64,000 bases of DNA from Ochromonas danica (Eukaryota; Sar; Chrysophyceae; Chromulinales; Chromulinaceae): assembly GCA_015146655.1 (NCBI GenBank), contig VKHL01000007.1:62001-126000 (forward strand), in the 5' to 3' direction. Both the position numbers and the translations under genes were made by a program. Positions within the stretch are counted from its first letter, which is position 1. Each line of letters starts with the position of its first letter. Below are positions 30,304 through 40,000 of the stretch, in pieces. The notes under the pieces were generated by a model. It saw nothing but the letters and a program-made list of their open reading frames with translations. It ran no database searches and was not told where the DNA came from.

Positions 30304-31990
30304 ATGCTCACTTTCGCCCTTTGTTGTCTTTTTTCCCTTTGGTTAAGCATCTTGTTGGATCTCATATTGTCAGTTGATCTTGTCTCGTGCATCGTTGAGC
30401 GGAAGCGTATTTTATCTATGTACACGAGAAGCCACCAGAAAGGTATTAAAATAAATGCTGTTTACTGTTTCCATTAGACTGACAGTACTTTTACTCTTTT
30501 GTTTAGTGGAAATTGTTTTCAAGGAGGATGGTAACAAGTTCTTAGATCTCTCTGGTGTGCCTGATTTGTTGAAGCAGCGGTCAGGCCTCACAACATACCT
30601 CTACCTCCGCGACTGCTACGACGACTTATTCGAGGACATCTCCTCATGCGTGAGTCAAGACATACCTGGTATGAGCAAGACGATCGCCATTCTGGGGACT
30701 GAAGGCATCGGGAAGAGCGCTCTGTTCCTCGTCATCCTGAAGAAGCTGTTAGAGGACCCCAGCACACTGGGCCTAACGACACGGTCATTCTACTACCAGA
30801 CTAGATGCAGTAGTAGAGATCAGATCTGGCTATATCGTCATGTTCGTGCGAACGAATTCAGCCTAACAAGAGCTATTCAAGACCTGCCGCTTGATGAAGA
30901 CATTCCGCTGTTCGTGGATATGGAGACTATGGACGGGTCTCCAAATGGGCACCTCGGTGTGTCTCTTATCTTTACGGCGTTTCGACTATCTCATTTCAAA
31001 CAGCTGACCAAGAACGGCTGGCGCAAGGTGATGCCCACGTGGTCAGCTGAGGAGCAGGCGGACTTCTTCAACTCCAAGCAGTTCGAGAGGGAGTATGGGA
31101 AGGAGGCGGCCCTGCGCGCCTACGACAACATGCATTTCTTCGGTGGGACCATTCGGGACAATATCCAATTCGCGATCACCAGGAGCAGCCCAATAGAAGA
31201 ACTTGAACCTGCCATACAGGACAAGGGAGAACTGGTATGTGACCGCTTCTTCAAGTTCGGTTCTGGTAACCCAGCAGTGGCGGATGTGCTCGTGCACAGA
31301 AACCCGCATGTGGTGAATGGCAAGAACAAGTTCGGCAAGATGCCTTACGTCTATTCCTTCGCCTCCCCGTTCGTACTGCGAAGCTTCCTCCAGCTAAAGA
31401 ACAACATGCTCGTGACCCAGGCGCGCAACAAGTACAATACTGACACCTACCGTGGCCATGACAAAGATGGAGGCGAGTTTGAGCTTCTCTGCATCCATGG
31501 TTTCAAGATCTCAGGTGTGGAGTTTGAAGCACAGCCGCTCACTGACGGTACACAAGCTACCAGAGTGACCTTCCCGCCAAAGGAAGTGTTGGCGCTCAAC
31601 TGGCGAGAGCAGGAGAATTACCTGCAGCCGAACTTGTTGTACATCCCTCCCTACGGTAATCTGGAGTCCGGTGACGCTTTCTGCTTGATGAAGATCGACG
31701 AGAGGTGGACGCTGGTCATATTGCAGTGCACAATCAGTGAGACGCATCCAGTGAAGCAGAACGGGGTGAAGATCATCCACGATTGCTATAGCATGAACTC
31801 ACAGCTCGCGGTGGACGAGACGGTGATCATGTTCATGACCCCGCTCAATGGCAAGCTGACAACCAAGCAGTCACTGGTGACACAGAAGAAGGGAGAAGGG
31901 TTGGAAGAAGCTCAGCAAGTTACAGTCATAGTCAGTGCGCAGTACAAGATCGAGAACGAGCTGGTCTCTGATGATGACATTGCAGCATGA
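30304..31990 (+). CDS. Crinkler/RHS-like P-loop NTPase-nuclease, copy 1
   Basis: Two exons, 30304-30442 and 30507-31990, joined by a 64-base phase-1 intron; 540 residues. Exon 1 begins like the clpP presequence (MLTFAL) and stays hydrophobic, then leaves clpP sequence. The main exon has a Walker A motif (GTEGIGKSALF), an RHS/Crinkler-type block (FTAFRLSHFKQLTKNGWRK, then VMPTWSAEEQADFF), the following AYDNMHFFGGTIRDNI, and a C-terminal restriction-nuclease-like core: GDAFCLMKID and VILQCTISETHPVKQNG, with Gln-x-Thr in place of the usual catalytic Glu-x-Lys, as in many RHS/Crinkler nucleases. Family members in other protists act as NTPase-nuclease effectors or are tied to retroelement hot spots. 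The family call rests on motif memory. The body is identical to copy 2. Confidence 0.7.
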
Positions 31991-32170
31991 TGGAGGTATC
32001 CTGCTTATTGTATTGCTGCAGTGAAAACCTTGCATGTGTAAGGATATAATAGTAGACAGCACTCCCTGCATGCAGCTTGAGATGGAAGCTCCGCCGTTTC
32101 CACGTGTTGCAGCTTCTCCAGTTTGAACATACTCACAGCTGTGCGTTTTACAGCAAAGGTTAATGGTCAG
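30438..32170 (+). repeat. Direct repeat unit A containing NTPase copy 1
   Basis: Identical by eye to 33279-35011 (offset 2841 bases), covering the 64-base intron, the whole main exon and about 180 bases of 3' flank. It ends at GGTTAATGGTCAG, where the two downstream sequences diverge. Confidence 0.85.
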
Positions 32171-32257
32171 NNNNNNNNNNCCGTTTCCACGTGTTGCAGC
32201 TTCTCCAGTTTGAACATACTCACAGCTGTGCGTTTTACAGCAAAGGTTAATGGTCAG
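32094..32257. other. Ten-N gap flanked by the same 77 bases
   Basis: Positions 32171-32180 are N. The 77 bases before (32094-32170) and after (32181-32257) are identical, each abutting the gap. This looks like two contig ends sharing an unmerged overlap, so the gap may contain no missing sequence and one 77-base copy may be artificial. Confidence 0.8.
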
Positions 32258-32334
32258 GCCTTGATAGTAATATATTTTCCCTTTGAAGCACTAATGCCTG
32301 GCTTGTTCCATACCAAACAGACAGATCATTTGAA

Positions 32335-32724
32335 ATCACCTGAGCTTGCTCAGACTTCAACAATAGTTCATCCATATAATGCTTTGTCCATTCGCCCGTT
32401 AATGATGAGGAAGAAGGAACACTTGTTAACCGCTAGACACCCAACACCAAAAACATTGAGCCCGTTGTATACAAAGAGAAAATATCAATAGATCGATAGA
32501 CACCTACCTGATCAATAGCACCATAATCTAACTTTCGCTAGTCGTCTCCTGAGGAGCTACCTTTTCAAATGGAGGGAAGACACCAGCAGAAGTGAGAGAA
32601 TGGGCAGGCTGGACAGCAGATGATGCTCTGTCCTCAAAAGCATCCCATTCCACATCTTCTTGAGACGATACGAAAAGCATCCCAAGCAAAAGGATCGCAC
32701 AGCAAAGGTGAATTCTTCGAAGGT
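32335..32724. repeat. Mosaic of fragments from two distant genes (first copy)
   Basis: 32335-32672 matches the 3' part of the Gln-rich gene (donor 56344-56596 joined to 56769-56869, with an internal deletion), including that gene's 75-base intron. 32687-32724 is a 38-base exact match to the coding region of the EF-hand gene (18420-18457). The fragments show no coding capacity here. Confidence 0.8.
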
Positions 32725-32817
32725 CACGCCATCTTACGGTGGATTCCATGGATTCCATGGAATCCATTAACAACAATGCTGCGTGGGGTGCGTGGAGAGG
32801 GACTGCAGACAGTCGCT

Positions 32818-34831
32818 ATGCTCACTTTCGCCCTTTTCTTGCAGCTGGCTTGCCTATTACTGCCTTCTATGGCTTATCAGCCCAAGGCCTTTGCCTCCAT
32901 GCCAAGAGCCTTGCAGACCAGCAAAAGCGAATTGTCTTCTCGCTTGCAGCTCACCAATGCCAACAGCCTGGCTCATCCCACCTCTTCTTTAATTCTACCT
33001 TCCTACCTGCAAAGGTTGCAGTCTTTACGAATGGCTGATCCTGATGCTCCTCCTGAAGTGGACCCCACTCGCAAGGATCCAGACGAACCCTCGCAGCCTT
33101 CACTGAAGAAGAAGAAGGGTATTTAAATAGACGTTCTTCGCCTTATTTTGTCGTCTTTCCTGTCTATGGTTTAACCTCTAGTTCGATCTCTTGTTGTCAC
33201 TTGATATCTTCTATTATTTTCTTCAGCTGCATCAACTGGTGGAGGACGTGGCAAAACATCTTCACCAAAGAAGAAGGAGAAAGGTATTAAAATAAATGCT
33301 GTTTACTGTTTCCATTAGACTGACAGTACTTTTACTCTTTTGTTTAGTGGAAATTGTTTTCAAGGAGGATGGTAACAAGTTCTTAGATCTCTCTGGTGTG
33401 CCTGATTTGTTGAAGCAGCGGTCAGGCCTCACAACATACCTCTACCTCCGCGACTGCTACGACGACTTATTCGAGGACATCTCCTCATGCGTGAGTCAAG
33501 ACATACCTGGTATGAGCAAGACGATCGCCATTCTGGGGACTGAAGGCATCGGGAAGAGCGCTCTGTTCCTCGTCATCCTGAAGAAGCTGTTAGAGGACCC
33601 CAGCACACTGGGCCTAACGACACGGTCATTCTACTACCAGACTAGATGCAGTAGTAGAGATCAGATCTGGCTATATCGTCATGTTCGTGCGAACGAATTC
33701 AGCCTAACAAGAGCTATTCAAGACCTGCCGCTTGATGAAGACATTCCGCTGTTCGTGGATATGGAGACTATGGACGGGTCTCCAAATGGGCACCTCGGTG
33801 TGTCTCTTATCTTTACGGCGTTTCGACTATCTCATTTCAAACAGCTGACCAAGAACGGCTGGCGCAAGGTGATGCCCACGTGGTCAGCTGAGGAGCAGGC
33901 GGACTTCTTCAACTCCAAGCAGTTCGAGAGGGAGTATGGGAAGGAGGCGGCCCTGCGCGCCTACGACAACATGCATTTCTTCGGTGGGACCATTCGGGAC
34001 AATATCCAATTCGCGATCACCAGGAGCAGCCCAATAGAAGAACTTGAACCTGCCATACAGGACAAGGGAGAACTGGTATGTGACCGCTTCTTCAAGTTCG
34101 GTTCTGGTAACCCAGCAGTGGCGGATGTGCTCGTGCACAGAAACCCGCATGTGGTGAATGGCAAGAACAAGTTCGGCAAGATGCCTTACGTCTATTCCTT
34201 CGCCTCCCCGTTCGTACTGCGAAGCTTCCTCCAGCTAAAGAACAACATGCTCGTGACCCAGGCGCGCAACAAGTACAATACTGACACCTACCGTGGCCAT
34301 GACAAAGATGGAGGCGAGTTTGAGCTTCTCTGCATCCATGGTTTCAAGATCTCAGGTGTGGAGTTTGAAGCACAGCCGCTCACTGACGGTACACAAGCTA
34401 CCAGAGTGACCTTCCCGCCAAAGGAAGTGTTGGCGCTCAACTGGCGAGAGCAGGAGAATTACCTGCAGCCGAACTTGTTGTACATCCCTCCCTACGGTAA
34501 TCTGGAGTCCGGTGACGCTTTCTGCTTGATGAAGATCGACGAGAGGTGGACGCTGGTCATATTGCAGTGCACAATCAGTGAGACGCATCCAGTGAAGCAG
34601 AACGGGGTGAAGATCATCCACGATTGCTATAGCATGAACTCACAGCTCGCGGTGGACGAGACGGTGATCATGTTCATGACCCCGCTCAATGGCAAGCTGA
34701 CAACCAAGCAGTCACTGGTGACACAGAAGAAGGGAGAAGGGTTGGAAGAAGCTCAGCAAGTTACAGTCATAGTCAGTGCGCAGTACAAGATCGAGAACGA
34801 GCTGGTCTCTGATGATGACATTGCAGCATGA
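32818..34831 (+). CDS. Chimera: clpP signal/transit peptide fused to Crinkler/RHS-like NTPase, copy 2
   Basis: Three exons: 32818-33118, 33227-33283 and 33348-34831, with 108- and 64-base introns, both phase 1; 613 residues. Exon 1 is nearly identical to the clpP presequence (one codon shorter) up to EPSQP, with Tyr at +1 after the SMA cleavage site. It then switches to LKKKK. The small second exon encodes a Gly/Lys linker (ASTGGGRGKTSSPKKKEKV). The third exon is the same NTPase-nuclease body as copy 1 (Walker A GTEGIGKS, MPTWSAEEQ, VILQCTISETHP). The frame is open across both junctions. If expressed, the product would carry a bipartite plastid address, unusual for this family. The ATG inside the second intron at 33296 (MLFTVS) is rejected as a start. 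Gene prediction or assembly error cannot be excluded. Confidence 0.65.
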
Positions 34832-35011
34832 TGGAGGTATCCTGCTTATTGTATTGCTGCAGTGAAAACCTTGCATGTGTAAGGATATAATAGTAGACAG
34901 CACTCCCTGCATGCAGCTTGAGATGGAAGCTCCGCCGTTTCCACGTGTTGCAGCTTCTCCAGTTTGAACATACTCACAGCTGTGCGTTTTACAGCAAAGG
35001 TTAATGGTCAG
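33279..35011 (+). repeat. Direct repeat unit B containing NTPase copy 2
   Basis: Partner of 30438-32170. The absence of visible differences over about 1.7 kb, including intron and 3' flank, implies very recent duplication, gene conversion or an assembly duplication. Confidence 0.85.
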
Positions 35012-35030
35012 ACGTTGATAGTAAGCCGTT

Positions 35031-35305
35031 GCGTGATGAGGAAGAAAGAACACTTGTTAACCACTAGACACCCAACACCAAAAACATTGAGCCCGTTGTA
35101 TACAAAGAGAAAATATCAATAGATCGATAGACACCTACCTGATCGATAGCACCATAATCTACTTCGCTAGTCGTCTCCTGAGGAGCTACCTTTTCAAATG
35201 GAGGGAAGACACCAGCAGGAGTGAGAGAATGGGCAGGCTGGACAGCAGATGATGCTCTGTCCTCAAAAGCATCCCAAACAAAAGGATCGCACAGCAAAGG
35301 TGAAT
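35031..35305. repeat. Mosaic of fragments from two distant genes (second copy)
   Basis: 35031-35276 repeats a shorter version of the Gln-rich-gene fragment with the same internal deletion as the first copy. 35277-35305 is a 29-base match to the EF-hand gene. The shared deletion shows both mosaics descend from one event. Confidence 0.8.
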
Positions 35306-35428
35306 AGGTTAGACTACTCATTAAGTTAAAGCTCAGCTTCATCTTACAGTGGATTCCATGGAATCCATTAGCAACAAAGCTGCGTGGAGGGCGGCTGTGA
35401 TTAAAAGAAGAACGAGAAGACAGTCACG

Positions 35429-36412
35429 ATGCTCACTTTCGCCCTTTTCTTGCAGCTGGCTTGCCTATTACTGCCTTCTATGGCTTATCAGCCCAACAAG
35501 GCCTTTGCCTCCATGCCAAGAGCCTTGCAGACCAGCAAAAGCGAATTGTCTTCTCGCTTGCAGCTCACCAATGCCAACAGCCTGGCTCATCCCACCTCTT
35601 CTTTAATTCTACCTTCCTACCTGCAAAGGTTGCAGTCTTTACGAATGGCTGATCCTGATGCTCCTCCTGAAGTGGACCCCACTCGCAAGGATCCTGACGA
35701 ACCCTCGCAGCCTGCCGTCCCTGTCCGCCTGCCTGTGGTAAGTACACTCACCCCCCACCCCTTCACACCTTCACACCGCCTCTCTTCCTAAGACACCATG
35801 GGCATGACTTTACTTCCTCAGGTGGACTTTGGCGGCACGAAGATGGACGTGAACTCTCGCTTGTTGAAGGACCGCATCATTATGATTGGCAAGCAAGTGG
35901 ACGATGCCATGGCCAACGTCGTCGTGGCACAGTTACTCTACCTTGCCAATGAAGATCCTGAGAAGGATATCACCATTTATATCAACTCACCTGGTGGATC
36001 CATCTCATCGGGTATGGCCATCTTCGATACGATGCAGTTCATCCCTTGTGATGTCAGCACCGTCTGCTTCGGCATGGCCGCCTCGATGGGTGCTTTCCTT
36101 CTCGCAGCTGGCACCAAGGGAAAGCGTAAGTCTTTACCTAATGCTCGTATTATGATCCATCAGCCTTTAGGAGGTGCAAGAGGTCAGGCTGCGGATATTG
36201 AGATCCAAGCTAAGGAGATTTTGTTCGTGCGCGCTCAAATCAATTCCTACTTGGCGGCCTTCACTGACCAGCCTGTGGATAAGATTGAAGAAGATTGTGA
36301 TCGTGACTTCTTCTTAACTGCTGAACAAGCTGTGGACTATGGATTGATAGACGAGGTGGTGAAGACCAAGGTGTCTCACATCAAGATGCCTTCCATGAAC
36401 CTTTCCATATAA
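35429..36412 (+). CDS. CLPP: ATP-dependent Clp protease proteolytic subunit, plastid-targeted
   Basis: Two exons, 35429-35737 and 35822-36412, with an 84-base phase-0 intron; 299 residues, of which about the first 100 are presequence. A signal peptide ([19 protein letters not shown]) is followed by Tyr at +1 and a Ser/Leu/Arg-rich transit stretch, a bipartite address for a red-lineage complex plastid. The mature enzyme has the catalytic serine in [15 protein letters not shown], the histidine in [13 protein letters not shown] and the aspartate in [20 protein letters not shown], plus the [11 protein letters not shown] loop. ClpP forms the barrel of the stromal Clp protease working with ClpC/ClpX unfoldases. 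Its promoter and presequence exist in three tandem versions (30.2, 32.7 and 35.3 kb); only this one leads into the protease. Confidence 0.95.
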
Positions 36413-37004
36413 ACCAACTTGACGTCTGGTCGACAGTAACTCACACACACACGCAGCTTTCTCCATGAAGACAGTGGTTATGCTTAGGGTAGAATAGGGT
36501 TGTGAATGCTTTAATTCTCTTAAGAGTTCCCTACTCCATGATGGACTTGGACGTTGTTTTCCATTGCCTTGTACTAGACTACCCATCCTAAGCAAACAGA
36601 GCACATCAGATTACATCGTCACACTGGATTAAGTGCTAGAGATATCACATTTAAGAGAGTGATATGGGAACATGGCCAGGAGTTCTTCCATTGAATCACT
36701 CTCAAGGAGTGGGAAAGAACCACCACTAGGCACACCCACCATTGAATTATTGTAGGAAGGTGGTATCACGGATGTGGTGAGGCTTTCCTTCCCTCTACTT
36801 CTCATAGACAGAAGAGTCATCATGCATCGATCTTCCCAAAGGAAAGAGAGCATGACGAAGGGAAGGGAAGGAAAGCCAGACAACACAATCTGCAGCGCAC
36901 ATCATCGCACTACCCGCTGCTTCAACCTCCAACGACCATACGCACAGAACAAACAAACAAACAGACAAACACTTACTTCATTAGACCCATCCTCCTCTAC
37001 TAGA
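36413..37004. other. Intergenic between convergent clpP and TPR gene
   Basis: No supported gene. A short CA run (CACACACACACGC near 36443) and ordinary AT-rich 3' flanks are seen. Confidence 0.5.
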
Positions 37005-40000
37005 CTAGGCTTCTTGGGGGTAAGGCAGTGCAAGGCCATGCAGCATGTCCTTGACGGTTCGGAAAGCAGACAAAGTCGTGGTCAGTCTCCCGTTGCGCTC
37101 GTCTTCCAACAATTGCTCGCATTTCCTCATTTCACTCAATTGACTAGGTGAGATTGGAAGCAGCTGAACAATATCAAGAGCACGGAGAATGAAAGAATGG
37201 ACATTAGTACAGAGCGCAGCTTCCCATTCCAATTGAATGCCTTGAGGAAGTGGAGCAACACAATAGCCACCATGAACTAACAGAATTGACTGCAAGATAG
37301 CCAATCCACAGGTAGAGGAACTTCTTGACAAAGGTGAAAAGACAATCCAAACATAATAAAAATACAATCCTGCAATAGTCAATCGTAAGAGAGGCTTGGG
37401 TAGGGCAGTGAGGGGGATAGGTTGTTGGTCAGAAGTCGATGTAGAAGAAGATGATGAAGAAGAAGAAGTGGGGGGAAGAGGAAGATTGGAGGCATCAGAT
37501 AGTTCCAAGACTTCTTGTAAACAACTCTCCACGATAGAGAAAGTGTAATCTAGCTGTCGAGAAAAGGCAATGAATCGTTGATGTGTGCTAGGTGTGCGCT
37601 TGACAAAATCCCATCCACCCAGTCCCTGCGTGACAGGCGACAGAATGACTCGCGCTCCTTCCAGAACCACCTCTGAAGCAATAGAGGGAGCGTCATCTAC
37701 CTCCTCCTCCTCTTCTTCTTCTTCCTCCTGCTCTCTATCCTCTTCTGTCTCCTTTGGTTGACAGGGAGAGGTGGCAAGACTACCGCCACCATCACGTATA
37801 GCCTGACACACTCTTTTGAATACCAAGGGAAAGGTATTAATCACCGAGAAATATGGCACGACGACATAAAAGCCTTCCCCCACGACATCCATTAGATCTT
37901 GCAAACTCTGTGCCTTACCCAATGTTTCGATTTGCTCTTTACTAACTTTCTTTTTCGTGTGCATTTTCATGGATCCTTCATGATCTACTTTAGGCTCAGA
38001 GATGGTAAAGAAATAGCCTTTAGAAGGAAAGTGATCATGAGCATGAACTACATCATCTAATGCTTTTCGATAAGGTGAATCACTCTTATTGCCAAGAGAG
38101 ATGGTATGATGGGATACACCAAGACAGCATCTAATCAAATCAATCACTGGTTTGAAATAGTCAAAACAACGCACTGAGACGAAGTTGCCAGATTGAAGAA
38201 CAGTCTGTGCATAGCCAGATCCATTGCGTAGTGAACGATTAGGCATGCGATCAATGAAGAAGACACACTTCGAAGGTTCACTGATTTGCTTCCAACGTGC
38301 GGCAATGTCCATGACATCTCTCCAACCCAGCAGGTGGGTAGACGCACTGGTGGAAGAAGGTATTGTATCAGACAGACCGCGGGCAATAGCGCTGTTCTTG
38401 ACAGTCACCATTCCTCCAGCACCCCCGCCTGCTGCTGCTCGCTTTTGACGACTACGACTACTATGTGAACCTGAGCTACTGGCCACTTCCATCCCTTCCT
38501 CTCGATCCACTGAAGACGTCTCATCGGATACTTGCATTCCTGCCATACTTCCTCGTCTATGCAGGAGTCCAAGATGATGACGAAGAGCTGCTACCATGTT
38601 TAACACAATCAACCCAAAAACTCTTTCCTGCCTACGACTGCGTGGAAAACCAACAGCACGAACTGTCAATACTTTACAACAGAATCCATTGCATTGAATC
38701 GCTTCCCATTTTTCCTTCAAGAAGGAGATACTAGCCAATAGCTCCGTCATTATTCCCTCTAGCAGTGCCTTTTGTAGTGAAGCAATATCAATCTCGTCTG
38801 TTTCTAGACGACAAACTGCAATCTGCGGCTTGGACGCTTTGTTTACATCTGATTGACTATTGCCTTTACCTCTCGTAACAGCCTTTGGTTTCTCTTCTTC
38901 AGGTGAATAATACAATCCTTTACACCATCCTTCTTTATTCGTTGGATCCACGATGTTATCAAGATTATAGAGGTAACAAGGATGATCGAGATGCTCCCAC
39001 AAAGCCAGCGTCACTTGTCGTTGATAAGCTGATGAGTCATAGCGATAAAGCGAGAGAATCTGATCGAAACAAGAGACAGCCTTATTGTAGATTCCCAAAG
39101 AAGCATAACACCAGGCTACTCGTTGCAAAGCAGTGATTAACTCAGCCTTAATACGCTGACTACTAATGGAGACTAGAAGATTATGATTGGCACTGCGCGG
39201 TGAGAGGATAGATTGGCTATCAGTCAGTGTCTTGGAAGGGTTAGTATTGTCAGAGCTGGCGGCATGTAGAGAGTAGAGGCTGGATACACCCTGCAGGCCA
39301 GCCGCCAAGGCTTGACCAATGCGTCCCATCTGATAGAAGACACTGGCTTTCTGGACATGAAGAAAGGGAATAGACTTTGCAGCGACGCCACTACCATTAT
39401 CATACATGGCTGTACTACCAGGCGTGTCTTTGGAGAGCGGATTGTTGAAAAGTTCCAGGCAACGATCGATCGCATAAACCGCTTCTTCCAAATTGCCCGA
39501 CTCTTTGTACATGAGAGCTAGGTTGACTAACGTCTCTTTGGAATCCTTTTCCATCTCCAAAGCTACTTTGTGTGATGCAATGGCCTGTTCAATCTGTCCC
39601 ATACTACCTCGAATCTGTCCAATCAGGTTGTGTAGAGTTGGTTCTTGATAACCAAGTCTTCTCGACTCTTCATAATCTCTTAATGCCTCATTGTAGTTAT
39701 GCATTTGATGGTGAATTAGACCTCGTTGATAGTAACTATCACTATCTTGTGGCTGAAGCTTGACAGCTCGAGTAAGGTCAGCAATCGCCTCTTTGCCAGC
39801 ACTTATCGCGCCACGAGTCACACCCCGTCGTTTCCAAGCCTCCACAATGGTTTTGTCAATTTGTAAGGCTGTAGTAAAGTCCTTCACTGCATCTTGAAGT
39901 TTGCGTTGAATAGCATACAGCGAGCCTCGTCCAATCCAGGCACTAGCAGCTTGAGGCGCGTGTTTCAACACAAACTCCAGAATCGTTAGTGCTCGATCAT

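Noticed and set aside
33296-33347. ATG start MLFTVS directly upstream of the NTPase body (and its twin at 30455)
   Set aside because: It lies inside a 64-base stretch with a good donor and a TTTAG acceptor. Splicing joins upstream exons in frame in both copies, so the ATG is intronic.
30304-34831. Interpreting the NTPase repeats as an LTR or other retroelement
   Set aside because: No reverse transcriptase, integrase, terminal repeats or target duplications are seen. Retained introns and clpP-derived leaders fit DNA-level tandem duplication of a host-type gene.
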